This document shows, piece by piece, positions 36,642-45,695 of a stretch of 64,000 nucleotides of DNA. Both the position numbers and the translations under genes were made by a program. Position 1 is the stretch's first letter. Each line of letters opens with the position of its first letter. Below the pieces are notes generated by a model. That model was given only the letters and a program-made list of their open reading frames with translations. It was not told the origin of the DNA and did not search any database. Source of the stretch: Bradyrhizobium cosmicum (lineage in GTDB: Bacteria; Pseudomonadota; Alphaproteobacteria; Rhizobiales; Xanthobacteraceae); contig NZ_CP041656.2 of assembly GCF_007290395.2 (NCBI RefSeq), positions 6,572,001 through 6,636,000 on the forward strand. Direction: 5' to 3'.

Positions 36642-36735
36642 GGCTGCTGGCAATCCGGTCTACGGCGCCACCGCAACCGGATGCTGGCTTCGTGGCGTAC
36701 CATGAGCGGGCTTGGACAAAAATGCCCAAGGCAGC

Positions 36736-37860
36736 TCAAAAGCACGTCGTCCGCTCGGCCGCGATGTAGCCGAACAGCAGGCCCGTACCGAACAGCAGCA
36801 CGAGGGCGGCAGCGCCGAATTCGATACCGCGCATGAACAGCGCGCCGCTGCCGTCGCGGCCTGCGCTCAGGCGGGCGGCGATGTCCTTGGCGGAGACGGC
36901 GACGACCGCGATGGCCGCAACCGTGATCGCGGTGCCGAGCCCCATCAGGAAGGTCGCGGCGATGCCGGCCCAGAACAGCCCCTGGGCTAGCGCGAACACC
37001 AGCACCAGGATTGCGCCCGAGCAGGGGCGGATGCCGACGGTCAGGATCGCAGCGAAGCCACGCCGCCAGCCGCCGGGGCCGGCAAGCTCGCTTGGCGTGG
37101 GACCGTGGGAATGGCCGCAATGCTCGTCATGAAGGTGGCCGTGCGCGTCATCGTGATGCGCGTGGGCGTGACTGTGGTGATGGTGAGCATGATCATGATG
37201 ATCGTGGGCATCGTGATGATGGTGATGGCCGTGATCATGATGGTCATGCGGCACGCCCGCGATCGCCGGCACCGGCTGCACGGCCTGGAGCGCGCGGATG
37301 AAAGTCCGGCCCTTGACCCAGACCAGCCGCAGGCCGAACAGCGCGATCAGGCCATAGCTCGCAATCTCGATGGCGCCTTCCGCCTTGCACATCGTCTTTG
37401 CGGTCGCGTTCAGCACCCAGGCCGAGATGCCGACGATGAGGATGGCGACCAGCGACTGCATCAGCGCCGAGGCAAACGACAGCGCGATGCCGCGCCGCGC
37501 GGTCTCGCGGTTGGCGACGAGATAGGAGGCAATTACCGCCTTGCCGTGGCCGGGCCCTGCGGCGTGGAAGATGCCATAGGCGAACGAGATGAACAGCAGC
37601 GTCCACACCGCTGAGCCGTCGGTCTTCGCGGCGCGGATGGTCGCGGACATCTGGCGATAGAATTCAGACTGTTTTGCGAGCAGCCAGCCGATGAAGCCAC
37701 CGGCCTCGGGCTCGGCGGCCTGCACCGGACGCGGCGCGCCAAAGGGGTTTTGCGCGAGGAGATCATGGAGCGCGGCATCGGCCGCGGCCACAACCGCGAC
37801 AACCGCAGCGCAGGCGAGCAGCCCGCGCGCGAGCGGGGAGAGGTGCGGCCTCAAGGGCAA
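36736..37860 (-). CDS. Nickel/cobalt transporter, NicO/RcnA family
   Basis: This 374-residue membrane protein has about six to seven hydrophobic segments and a long cytosolic or periplasmic His-rich loop around residues 205-255 (repeats of HDHH and HAHHDD). The motif FHAAGPGHGKAVIASYL in the first half and TVGIRPCSGAILVLVFAL in the second are the family hallmarks. The His-rich loop suggests metal binding for Ni2+ or Co2+ efflux or uptake. It overlaps the upstream DUF1007 gene by 10 nt, indicating translational coupling. Confidence 0.92.
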   Translation of the reverse strand: MPLRPHLSPLARGLLACAAVVAVVAAADAALHDLLAQNPFGAPRPVQAAEPEAGGFIGWLLAKQSEFYRQMSATIRAAKTDGSAVWTLLFISFAYGIFHAAGPGHGKAVIASYLVANRETARRGIALSFASALMQSLVAILIVGISAWVLNATAKTMCKAEGAIEIASYGLIALFGLRLVWVKGRTFIRALQAVQPVPAIAGVPHDHHDHGHHHHHDAHDHHDHAHHHHSHAHAHHDDAHGHLHDEHCGHSHGPTPSELAGPGGWRRGFAAILTVGIRPCSGAILVLVFALAQGLFWAGIAATFLMGLGTAITVAAIAVVAVSAKDIAARLSAGRDGSGALFMRGIEFGAAALVLLFGTGLLFGYIAAERTTCF

Positions 37861-38489
37861 TCCACCGTGATCTTGTTGGCGAACATCATGCCAAAATTCG
37901 AGTTCTCGCCGTTCAGGAAGGTCTGCTCGTTGAGCTTCTGGGCGGTGGCGGAGCCGTCGCTGGGCCGATCGAGCTTCATCTGGCAGCCGGCGGGCGCGCC
38001 GACCAGCTTGACCGGATTGTCCTTGGCCATCTGGAAGTCGATGAAATAGGAGCGGTCGAACACTTCGAGCACCAGTTGCTTGGGCTTGACCGGGTTCTTC
38101 AGCGGCAGCGTGAAGTGCAGGGTCAGCACCGTGTCCTTGTAATCGAGGAAGTAGTCGACCGGCTCGTTAAAACGCTCCTTCTTGCCGTCGGCTCGCGCAA
38201 AGGTGAAGTAGGCGTATTCCTTCAGCGACTCGACATTGGTCTGCGCCAGCGGCCCCAGCTCCTCGCGCGTATAGGCGCCCTTGGTCTTGCTCTCGAGCCC
38301 CTGCACCGCATAGGCCGAGAACATGTCGTCAAAGGTCCAGGCGTGGCGCACCCCGGTGATGCTGCCGTCGGGCGCATAGACAAGCTCGCTGGTCGCGGTG
38401 ATCCAGACATGCGGATGCGCGTGCGCCACGCTTGCCGCGAGCGTGAGGCCGGCGGCAAGCAGCAGTCCGAACAGGGCGCGCATGCCCAT
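37851..38489 (-). CDS. DUF1007-family periplasmic protein
   Basis: This 212-residue protein has a signal peptide (MRALFGLLLAAGLTLAASV, cleavage after AHA) and begins its mature part HPHVWITATSELVY, the conserved start of DUF1007 proteins. DUF1007 genes usually sit next to NicO-type transporters, and the N-terminal HPH is a plausible metal ligand. The start at 38489 overlaps the M3 peptidase stop by one base; an ATG two codons later is equally possible. Confidence 0.9.
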   Translation of the reverse strand: MGMRALFGLLLAAGLTLAASVAHAHPHVWITATSELVYAPDGSITGVRHAWTFDDMFSAYAVQGLESKTKGAYTREELGPLAQTNVESLKEYAYFTFARADGKKERFNEPVDYFLDYKDTVLTLHFTLPLKNPVKPKQLVLEVFDRSYFIDFQMAKDNPVKLVGAPAGCQMKLDRPSDGSATAQKLNEQTFLNGENSNFGMMFANKITVDCP

Positions 38490-40570
38490 CAGGCCGCCTT
38501 CGGGGCGTCGAGCAGGCCGCGGCGGCGGAGCAGCGCGTCGGGCTCCGGCGGCCGGCCGCGGAAGGCCTCGTAGGCGGCCTCCGGATCGACCGATCCGCCG
38601 CTCGAATAGATGTCGTCGTGCAGGCGCTTGGCGACGGCGGGATCGAAGATGTTGCCGGCCTCCTCGAACGCGCCGAAGGCGTCGGCGTCCATCACCTCGG
38701 ACCACATGTAGCTGTAATAGCCCGCGGCATAATGATCGCCGGAGAAGATGTGACCGAACTGGGTCGGCCGGTGCCGCATCGAGATCTCCTCGGGCATGCC
38801 GATCTTCTCCAGCTCCTTCTTCTCGAAGGCGCGGACATCCGCCGCCGCCGAGGCCGGCTGGGTGTGGAATTCGAGATCAACCAGCGCGGAGGAGACGAAC
38901 TCGACGGTGGCAAAGCCCTGGTTGAATTTGCGCGCCGCGAGGAACCGCTGCAGCAGATCGTCAGGCAGCGGCTCGCCGGTCTGGTAGTGGCGGGCGAACT
39001 GCTGCAGCACCTCGGGTCGCTCCTGCCAGTGCTCGTAGAGCTGCGAGGGCAGCTCGACGAAATCGGTGAACACGGAGGTTCCCGACAGCGACGGATAGGT
39101 CACGTTGGAGAGCATGCCGTGCAGGCCGTGGCCGAATTCGTGGAACAAGGTCCGCGCATCGTCCGGCGACAGCAGCGAGAGCTCGCCGTCCGCGCCCTTG
39201 GCAAAGTTGCAGACGTTGATGATGAGCGGCGTGATTTCGCCGTCGAGCTTCTGCTGGTCGCGCAACGATGTCATCCAGGCACCGGAACGCTTCGACGGAC
39301 GGGCATAGTAGTCACCGTAGAACAGCGCCTTGTGCTTGCCGTCCGGGCCCTTGACGTCCCAGACCCGCACGTCCGGGTGCCAGACGGGCACGTCCTTGCG
39401 TTCCTCGAAGGTGATGCCGAACAGCCGGGTGGCGCAATCGAAGGCCGCCGCAATCATGTTGTCGAGCGACAGGTAGGGCTTGATCGCGGCATCATCGAAA
39501 TTGGCGCGCTGCAGGCGGAGCTTCTCGGCATAGAAGCGCCAGTCCCAGGGCGCGAGCTTGAAGTTGCCGCCCTCGGCCGTGATCAGCGCCTGCATCTCGT
39601 CGCGATCGGCGAGCGCCCGCGCCCGCGCCGGCTTCCAGACCCGCTCGAGCAGGCCGCGCACCGCATCAGGCGTCTTGGCCATGGAATCCTCGAGCCGGTA
39701 GGCCGCGAAGGTGGGGTAGCCCAGGAGCTTGGCGCTCTCCTCGCGCAGCTGCAGGATCTCGACGATGGTCGTGTTGTTGTCGTTGGAATTGCCGTTGTCG
39801 CCGCGCGCCGTAAACGCCTTGTAGACCTTCTCGCGCAGGTCACGCCGCGCCGAGCTCTTCAGGAACGGCTCGCTCGAGGAGCGCGACAGCGTCACGATGG
39901 CCTTGCCGGCCATGCCGCGCTCTTCCGCCGCAGCCTTGGCAGCGGCGACGAAGCTCTCCGGCAGACCCTGACGGTCGGCCTCGCCAAGCTCCATGAACCA
40001 GTCCTGCTCATCGCCGAGCAGATGATGGCTGAAGCCGGTGCCGAGCTGGGCGAGCTTCTCGTTGATTTCCGCCATGCGCTTCTTGGCCTCCTCCGAGAGG
40101 CCGGCGCCGGAGCGGTGGAAGCGGGTGTAGGTGCGCTCCAGCAGGCGAAGCTGCTCGGGAGCCAGACCCAGGTTGGCACGGTTCTCGTGCAGCTGGGCGA
40201 TGCGGCCAAACAGCACGGCGTTCATCATGATCGGATTCCAGTGCCGTGCCATCCGCAAGGAAACCTCCTTGTCGATCTCCAGGATGGCGGGATTGGAATG
40301 CGACGAGACGAGGTCGTAGAAGACGGCCGCGACCTTGTTAAGCAGCTTGCCCGAGCGCTCCAGCGCCGTGATGGTGTTGGCGAAGTCGGCCGCGGCGGGA
40401 TCGTTGGTGATCGCCGCGATCTCGGCGGAATGATCGGCGAAGGCCTGCTCAAAGGCCGGGAGGAAATGCTCCGGCTCGATCTCGTCGAAGGGCGGAGTCG
40501 CGAACGGCGTCACCCAGGCCTTCAGCAGCGGATTGGTCTCGGAGTCCGTAGTTTGGCGGGGTTCTGACAT
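38489..40570 (-). CDS. M3-family zinc metallopeptidase (oligopeptidase A / Dcp type)
   Basis: This 693-residue cytosolic peptidase carries the zinc motif LFHEFGHGLHGM (HExxH) and, about 25 residues later, the conserved FVELPSQLYEHW with the third ligand. It degrades short peptides, including signal-peptide fragments. The start MSEPRQTTD (40570) removes a basic, low-similarity N-terminus. It overlaps the DUF1007 gene at its 3' end, making a three-gene unit peptidase-DUF1007-NicO. Confidence 0.95.
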   Translation of the reverse strand: MSEPRQTTDSETNPLLKAWVTPFATPPFDEIEPEHFLPAFEQAFADHSAEIAAITNDPAAADFANTITALERSGKLLNKVAAVFYDLVSSHSNPAILEIDKEVSLRMARHWNPIMMNAVLFGRIAQLHENRANLGLAPEQLRLLERTYTRFHRSGAGLSEEAKKRMAEINEKLAQLGTGFSHHLLGDEQDWFMELGEADRQGLPESFVAAAKAAAEERGMAGKAIVTLSRSSSEPFLKSSARRDLREKVYKAFTARGDNGNSNDNNTTIVEILQLREESAKLLGYPTFAAYRLEDSMAKTPDAVRGLLERVWKPARARALADRDEMQALITAEGGNFKLAPWDWRFYAEKLRLQRANFDDAAIKPYLSLDNMIAAAFDCATRLFGITFEERKDVPVWHPDVRVWDVKGPDGKHKALFYGDYYARPSKRSGAWMTSLRDQQKLDGEITPLIINVCNFAKGADGELSLLSPDDARTLFHEFGHGLHGMLSNVTYPSLSGTSVFTDFVELPSQLYEHWQERPEVLQQFARHYQTGEPLPDDLLQRFLAARKFNQGFATVEFVSSALVDLEFHTQPASAAADVRAFEKKELEKIGMPEEISMRHRPTQFGHIFSGDHYAAGYYSYMWSEVMDADAFGAFEEAGNIFDPAVAKRLHDDIYSSGGSVDPEAAYEAFRGRPPEPDALLRRRGLLDAPKAA

Positions 40571-40707
40571 TGCAAGTCCCGGTTTTTGAGCTGATTTGTT
40601 GCGGCCAGCTATAGCACGCGATGGGGCTTTTTTGGGCCATTTGGCCTTGCTCCCGCCCGCCTTTTCGGGGAGATTGCGGCCCTCGAAGCCTAGGGATCCC
40701 TGAGCCC

Positions 40708-40962
40708 ATGAACGCGCCCTCCTCATCCTCCCGTCAGATCGTCTGGCCGAGCGTCATCACTGTCATCAGCGCCGCCATCCTGATCGGCGCCGAAGTGTTC
40801 GGCGCCGCGTTTGCCGGCGGCTGGGCGCTCGCGATCCTGTTCGGGCTCGGCGACCAGGGCACGCACATCCTGCAGGCCGTGCTGTTCGCGCTCGGCGTGC
40901 TCGTGATGACGGCCTTCGTCCGCGCAGCTCAGCGCGTCGAGCCTTTCACGAAGCGCGGCTGA
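40708..40962 (+). CDS. Small membrane protein, unknown
   Basis: This 84-residue protein has two strong hydrophobic segments (VWPSVITVISAAILIGAEVF, about 12-31, and HILQAVLFALGVLVMTAFV, about 53-71) and a basic tail ending in KRG. The ATG at 40708 starts a divergent unit opposite the M3 peptidase. Similar tiny membrane proteins are common in Bradyrhizobium, but no function is known to me. Confidence 0.7.
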   Translation: MNAPSSSSRQIVWPSVITVISAAILIGAEVFGAAFAGGWALAILFGLGDQGTHILQAVLFALGVLVMTAFVRAAQRVEPFTKRG

Positions 40963-41089
40963 CGCTTCCTCGCGCGCGTCAGACGCGCGCACGACACAGA
41001 AAACTTAACGCGCGTTCATCTTCCGCGTCGCTCGCGCAACACTGCGCAAGCAGATGTTAGGCAATTCCGTTCGCAGCCTAAAAAAATTC

Positions 41090-41117
41090 TTGCGAAGCGG
41101 AGTCAAAAGCCTTATGT
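41090..41117 (+). promoter_or_regulatory. Candidate promoter of the ornithine decarboxylase leader RNA
   Basis: TTGCGA (41090-41095) and TTATGT (41112-41117) are spaced by 16 bases after an A tract at 41081-41086. This is a plausible sigma-70-type promoter. Transcription would begin near 41124 and give a leader of about 510 nt before the decarboxylase start. Confidence 0.4.
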
Positions 41118-41129
41118 GCGCTCTTGCCC

Positions 41130-41440
41130 AATTTCGCACGTGCCTGTGGTCGTGTGTCAGTCGGTAGGTATCCGGACAAGAGGCCGGACAGCCGCCAAGG
41201 GGTGAAGAAGCCGAGGGGCTCTTCGGAAGTGCGGAAGTCGAAAGACCCAGAAGTCTGAAGACTGAAAGCAAACCCGGAGCGTCCAGCATCTCTCTCAAAG
41301 AGATGCCTTGTCGAAGGTGACTTCACTTTTTGCAACCGTGACTGGCAGCCGGAGGCGAACCGGCGCACCCCGCTCTCAACGGGGGACGCGACTTAAAGCA
41401 ACGACGGATCGGGCTTTTTTGGTCTCTACCGGCAGTCCAA
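41130..41440 (+). ncRNA. Long structured leader, candidate speF RNA motif
   Basis: The region 40963-41636 contains no gene but a dense series of hairpins upstream of ornithine decarboxylase. Examples are GCATCTCT (41286-41293) with AGAGATGC (41299-41306), GTGACTTCAC (41327-41336), and GCCGG with CCGGC around 41350. A GGGCTTTTTT run at about 41412-41420 could be an attenuator. A conserved RNA called speF is known upstream of ornithine decarboxylase genes in alphaproteobacteria, and position and length fit it. I identify it by context and structure, not by alignment. The remaining bases of 40963-41636 show nothing else clear. Confidence 0.65.
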
Positions 41441-41636
41441 CGCCGGCGCGGGCTACTGAAAAGGCTTGTCCTTCATTGCCAGGTGTGCGGGCGGGAAATT
41501 CCCAACCAATCCACGGCAGCACAGTCTGATTTGAGTCTTTGGCTCGTCGCGCCTCCATCGCGCGATCTGGCCGGGGCGCTTATCCGACGACATTTTTTGA
41601 ACGGATCCCCGTCGCTGGGCCGTTTGGGAGAGTGCT

Positions 41637-42779
41637 ATGACCGAACGTATTCAGGAATTCCTGCGCAACCGCCGCAGCGAGGGCCAGGACACCGAGCCTT
41701 GCCTCGTGGTCGACCTCGAAGTCGTGCGCGACAATTACCAGACCTTTGCCAAGGCGCTGCCCGACAGCCGTGTGTTCTATGCCGTCAAGGCGAACCCGGC
41801 GCCGGAAGTGCTGTCCCTGCTCGCCTCCATGGGCTCCTGCTTCGACACCGCGACGGTCGCCGAAATCGAGATGGCGCTGGCCGCGGGTGCGACGCCCGAC
41901 CGCATCTCATTCGGCAACACGATCAAGAAGGAGCGCGACATCGCGCGCGCCTTCGCGCTCGGCATTCGCCTGTTCGCGGTCGATTGCACCGCCGAGGTCG
42001 AGAAGATCGCCCGTGCGGCTCCCGGCGCCAAGGTGTTCTGCCGCATTCTCTATGACTGCGCCGGCGCCGAGTGGCCGCTGTCGCGCAAGTTCGGCTGCGA
42101 CCCCGAGATGGCGGTCGATGTGCTCGACGCTGCCAAGCGCCTGGGCCTGGAGCCGTGCGGCATCTCGTTCCACGTCGGCTCGCAGCAGCGCAAGGTGAAG
42201 GCGTGGGACCGTGCGCTGGCGATGGCCTCGCAGGTGTTCCGCGACTGCGCCGAGCGCGGCATTAACCTGACCATGGTCAACATGGGCGGCGGCTTCCCGA
42301 CCAAGTACCTGAAGGACGTGCCGCCGGTGGTGACCTACGGCCGCTCGATCTTCCGCGCGCTGCGCAAGCACTTTGGCAACCAGATTCCGGAGACCATCAT
42401 CGAGCCCGGCCGCGGCATGGTGGGCAACGCCGGCATCATCGAATCCGAGGTCGTGCTCATCTCGAAGAAGAGCGACGAGGACGAGGTGCGCTGGGTCTAC
42501 CTCGACATCGGCAAGTTCGGCGGTCTCGCCGAGACCATGGACGAGTCGATCCGCTACGCCATCCGCACCCCGCATGACGGTGCGGACATGACGCCGTGCG
42601 TGCTCGCGGGTCCGACCTGCGACAGCGCCGACGTGCTGTACGAGAAGAGCCCGTATCCGCTCCCCGTCACGCTCGAGATCGGCGACAAGCTGCTGATCGA
42701 AGGCACCGGCGCCTATACGTCGACCTACTCGTCGGTGGCGTTCAACGGCATCCCGCCGCTGAAGACGTACCACATCTAA
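41637..42779 (+). CDS. Ornithine/lysine decarboxylase, fold-type III PLP enzyme
   Basis: This 380-residue enzyme is expected to make putrescine from ornithine, possibly also cadaverine from lysine. The PLP lysine is Lys51 in FYAVKANP. The phosphate-binding loop is NMGGGFPTKY, and the active-site cysteine lies in GPTCDSADVLY. The alanine-racemase-like barrel is followed by a Greek-key C-terminal domain. The ATG at 41637 is preceded by GGGAGAGT. It heads a polyamine cluster ending in homospermidine synthase, and its long leader suggests control by polyamine or ornithine levels. Confidence 0.93.
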   Translation: MTERIQEFLRNRRSEGQDTEPCLVVDLEVVRDNYQTFAKALPDSRVFYAVKANPAPEVLSLLASMGSCFDTATVAEIEMALAAGATPDRISFGNTIKKERDIARAFALGIRLFAVDCTAEVEKIARAAPGAKVFCRILYDCAGAEWPLSRKFGCDPEMAVDVLDAAKRLGLEPCGISFHVGSQQRKVKAWDRALAMASQVFRDCAERGINLTMVNMGGGFPTKYLKDVPPVVTYGRSIFRALRKHFGNQIPETIIEPGRGMVGNAGIIESEVVLISKKSDEDEVRWVYLDIGKFGGLAETMDESIRYAIRTPHDGADMTPCVLAGPTCDSADVLYEKSPYPLPVTLEIGDKLLIEGTGAYTSTYSSVAFNGIPPLKTYHI

Positions 42780-42811
42780 GCAGCCTCTCTTTTCCGAGGC
42801 CTGACGAAACC

Positions 42812-42833
42812 GGGAGCCGGCTTGCCGGCTCCC
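42812..42833 (+). terminator. Hairpin after the ornithine decarboxylase gene
   Basis: GGGAGCCGG pairs with CCGGCTCCC around CTTG, 33 nt after the stop. There is no T tract, so it may stabilise the mRNA end rather than terminate. Confidence 0.45.
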
Positions 42834-42911
42834 TCCCTGACATTGCCATTCTGACGACGTCTTGGATCGGCGCGCTTCGCGCACGCCCGTTCAAGCGGGG
42901 ACTGACGCGCC

Positions 42912-43499
42912 ATGACTGCTTTTCGGAAGACACAGGTTACCCTCACCTCGAATGCCGCTCCGTTCGCGATCCGTGCGGAACGTGCTGCCGACGTCGCCGC
43001 CCGTGAAGCGCTGCTGGATGCCTGCTTTGGCGAGAACCGCCATGACCGAACCTGCCAGCGCCTGCGCGACGGACGTGCACCTGCCGCCGGCCTTGCGCTG
43101 TCGGCCGTGCGCGAGGGGACACTCGTGGGAACCGTGCGGCTGTGGCACGTCAGCGCCGGAGGCAGGCCCGCTCTGGTCCTCGGACCGCTGGCGGTAGACC
43201 CTGCCTGCCGCGAGCTCGGGATCGGCGCCGCGCTAATGCAACAAGCGCTGGCCGCCGCCCGGGCGCGCAGGCATGAAGCCGTGATCCTGCTCGGCGATGC
43301 CCCCTATTACGCCCGCTTCGGTTTCTCGCCCGAGAAGACCGGTGCATTGATGCTGCCCGGCCCGTTCGAGCGCGACCGCCTGCTGGCCATCGAATTCCAG
43401 GCCGGCACGCTCGATGGCGCCGAGGGGATGATCGTGCCGACCGGTGCGGCCCTGCCCAAACGGAGGGTAGTTCGTCCCCTCCAGGCGCGCGCGGCCTAA
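42912..43499 (+). CDS. GNAT-family N-acetyltransferase
   Basis: This 195-residue protein carries the acetyl-CoA motif VDPACRELGIGAALMQQAL and the preceding strand RPALVLGPLAVDP. The late strand EAVILLGDAPYYARFGFSP is typical of the YhbS-type branch. The ATG at 42912 has no strong ribosome-binding site. Between ornithine decarboxylase and a RidA gene it may acetylate a polyamine or a related amine, but that is inference from position. Confidence 0.88.
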   Translation: MTAFRKTQVTLTSNAAPFAIRAERAADVAAREALLDACFGENRHDRTCQRLRDGRAPAAGLALSAVREGTLVGTVRLWHVSAGGRPALVLGPLAVDPACRELGIGAALMQQALAAARARRHEAVILLGDAPYYARFGFSPEKTGALMLPGPFERDRLLAIEFQAGTLDGAEGMIVPTGAALPKRRVVRPLQARAA

Positions 43500-43517
43500 G
43501 ACTTCGCCACGATGGCA

Positions 43518-43550
43518 CCGGGCGAAGCCGCGTTGAGCGGCTTCGCCCGG
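43518..43550 (+). terminator. Strong hairpin after the GNAT gene
   Basis: CCGGGCGAAGCCGC (43518-43531) pairs perfectly over 14 bp with GCGGCTTCGCCCGG (43537-43550). The following sequence is TTGCGCC, a poor T tract, so termination may be partial. Confidence 0.6.
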
Positions 43551-43645
43551 TTGCGCCCGCGCCGAGCCCTGCTGCTTTGGGGTTGCGCCGGCCCGCAAAT
43601 TGCTCGTAAACCCCACGAAATTCCCTTCAGTCGAGGCCCATGACC

Positions 43646-44035
43646 ATGTCCCGCCGCCTGATTTCCACGGGCTCCCCGTTCGAGAAGACCGCCGGCTACA
43701 GCCGCGCCGTGATTGACGGCGACTTCGCCTTCGTCGCAGGAACCACCGGCTACGACTACGCGACCATGAGCATGCCGGCCGATGTCACCAGCCAGTCACG
43801 CAACTGCTTCAAGACCATCGAAGCGGCCCTGAAGGAGGGCGGATTCGAGATGGCCGACATCGTCCGCGTGACCTACTACCTCACCGACGCCAAGGATGCA
43901 GACACCCATTTCGCGGTCTGCGGCGAAGTCCTCGGCGAGATTCGCCCGGCCGCAACGCTTCTCGTCGTCTCGGCGCTGTACAAGCCCGAGATGAAGGTCG
44001 AGATCGAAGTCACCGCCAAGCGCCGCGGCATCTGA
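43646..44035 (+). CDS. RidA-family (YjgF/UK114) protein
   Basis: This 129-residue protein reads YSRAVIDGDFAFVAGTTGYD near the start and ends in the family-typical LVVSALYKPEMKVEIEVTAKR. RidA proteins hydrolyse reactive enamines and imines released by PLP enzymes, but this sequence is of a divergent subgroup and lacks the canonical substrate-binding arginine signature 'NC...P.R'; RPAATLLVV stands in that place. A Met two codons upstream (43640) is an alternative start. It lies 65 nt before homospermidine synthase. Confidence 0.85.
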   Translation: MSRRLISTGSPFEKTAGYSRAVIDGDFAFVAGTTGYDYATMSMPADVTSQSRNCFKTIEAALKEGGFEMADIVRVTYYLTDAKDADTHFAVCGEVLGEIRPAATLLVVSALYKPEMKVEIEVTAKRRGI

Positions 44036-44100
44036 CAAGCGCCGCAGCGCCTGATCCCCCTCACCCATTGTCTGCTAGCACGTTCCGGAGAAACCATCCC

Positions 44101-45543
44101 ATGAGCCACCCCTCGCAGATCTACGCGAAGATCACTGGTCCCATCGTCATGGTCGGCTTCGGCTCCATCGGCAAAGGCACATTGCCGCTGATCGAGCGGC
44201 ATCTCGATTACGACAAGTCGCGCGTCACCGTGATCGACCCCAAGGACGAGGGCCGCAAGGCGCATTGCGAGAAGCACAATGTCCGCTTCATCCAGAAGGC
44301 CGTGACCAGGGACAATTATCGCGAATTGCTGACCCCGCTGCTCACCGAAGGCGGCGGCCAGGGATTTTGCGTCAATCTCTCGGTCGACACCGGCTCGACC
44401 GACATCATGGAGCTCTGCAACGAACTCGGCGCTCTCTATATCGACACCGTCAACGAGCCCTGGCTGGGCTTCTATTTCGATGCGTCGAAGGGTCCGGAAG
44501 CGCGTTCCAACTACGCGCTTCGCGAAGCGACGCTGGCCGCCAAGAAGGCGCGTCCCGCCGGTTCGACGACGGCCGTCTCCTGCTGCGGCGCCAATCCCGG
44601 CATGGTCTCCTTCTTCGTCAAGCAGGCGCTGCTCAACGTTGCCGCCGATCTGAAGCTCAATGCTCCCAAGCCGAAGACCAAGGCCGAATGGGCGGACCTG
44701 ATGCGGCAGGCGGGCATCAAGGGCATCCACATCGCCGAACGCGACACGCAGCGCTCCAAGAAGCCGAAAGAGCCTGACGTCTTCGTCAACACCTGGTCGG
44801 TGGAAGGCTTCCTGTCGGAAGGCGTGCAGCCGTCCGAGCTCGGCTGGGGCACCCATGAAAAATGGATGCCGGAGAATGCGCGCACCCACGAGGCCGGCTG
44901 CGGCGCCGCCATCTATCTGATGCAGCCCGGCGCGAACACGCGCGTGCGCACATGGTGCCCAACCCGCGGCGCGCAGTACGGCTTCCTCGTCACCCACAAC
45001 GAATCGATCTCGATCGCCGACTACTTCACGGTACGCGACGCATCGGGCACCGCTGTCTACCGGCCGACCTGTCACTATGCCTATCACCCGGCTGACGATG
45101 CCGTGCTGTCGCTGCATGAGATGTTCGGCCGCGCCGCCAAGATGCAGGAGAAGCACCACATCCTCGACGAGAACGAGATCGTCGACGGCATCGACGAGCT
45201 CGGCGTGCTGCTGTTCGGCCACGACAACAATGCCTACTGGTACGGCTCGCAGCTCTCCATCGAAGAGACCCGCAAGCTAGCGCCCTATCAGAACGCCACC
45301 GGCCTGCAGGTGACCTCCGCCGTGCTCGGCGGCATGGTGTGGGCGCTGGAAAACCCGAACGAAGGCATCGTCGAAGCCGACGAGATGGATTTCGACCGGC
45401 TGCTGGAAATCCAGCTGCCCTATCTCGGTCCGGTCAAGGGCTTCTACACCGACTGGACGCCGCTGACGGATCGTCCGGGACTGTTTCCGGAAGATATCGA
45501 TACGAGCGATCCCTGGCAGTTCCGGAATGTTCTGGTGCGGTGA
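44101..45543 (+). CDS. hss: Homospermidine synthase
   Basis: This 480-residue NAD-dependent enzyme joins two putrescines to homospermidine, the main polyamine of many rhizobia. The Rossmann motif VMVGFGSIGKGTLPLIERH is near the start, followed by the conserved GGGQGFCVNLSVD, NEPWLGFYFD and the active-site region around AVSCCGANPGMVSFFVKQALL. The length is standard. The ATG at 44101 is preceded by CCGGAGAAA. With ornithine decarboxylase it forms a complete ornithine to putrescine to homospermidine route. Confidence 0.95.
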   Translation: MSHPSQIYAKITGPIVMVGFGSIGKGTLPLIERHLDYDKSRVTVIDPKDEGRKAHCEKHNVRFIQKAVTRDNYRELLTPLLTEGGGQGFCVNLSVDTGSTDIMELCNELGALYIDTVNEPWLGFYFDASKGPEARSNYALREATLAAKKARPAGSTTAVSCCGANPGMVSFFVKQALLNVAADLKLNAPKPKTKAEWADLMRQAGIKGIHIAERDTQRSKKPKEPDVFVNTWSVEGFLSEGVQPSELGWGTHEKWMPENARTHEAGCGAAIYLMQPGANTRVRTWCPTRGAQYGFLVTHNESISIADYFTVRDASGTAVYRPTCHYAYHPADDAVLSLHEMFGRAAKMQEKHHILDENEIVDGIDELGVLLFGHDNNAYWYGSQLSIEETRKLAPYQNATGLQVTSAVLGGMVWALENPNEGIVEADEMDFDRLLEIQLPYLGPVKGFYTDWTPLTDRPGLFPEDIDTSDPWQFRNVLVR

Positions 45544-45575
45544 GGGGTACGACGCACCCCACCTCACACTCCGCT

Positions 45576-45672
45576 GTCATGCCTCGCGAAGGCGAGGCAT
45601 CCAGTACGCCGCGGCCTCTCCGTATCCACACACAGTCTCTGGGAGACTGGATCACCCGCTTTCGCGGGTGAC
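45576..45672. repeat. Palindromic intergenic repeat, family E
   Basis: It begins GTCATGCCTCGCGAAGGCGA and ends CACCCGCTTTCGCGGGTGAC, with GTCTCTGGGAGAC inside. It lies between convergent hss and the small hypothetical gene on the minus strand. It resembles families A-C in layout: GTCAT at one end, complement at the other, inner palindromes. Confidence 0.75.
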
Positions 45673-45695
45673 AACACTATTTGTGCGGAGGCTTC

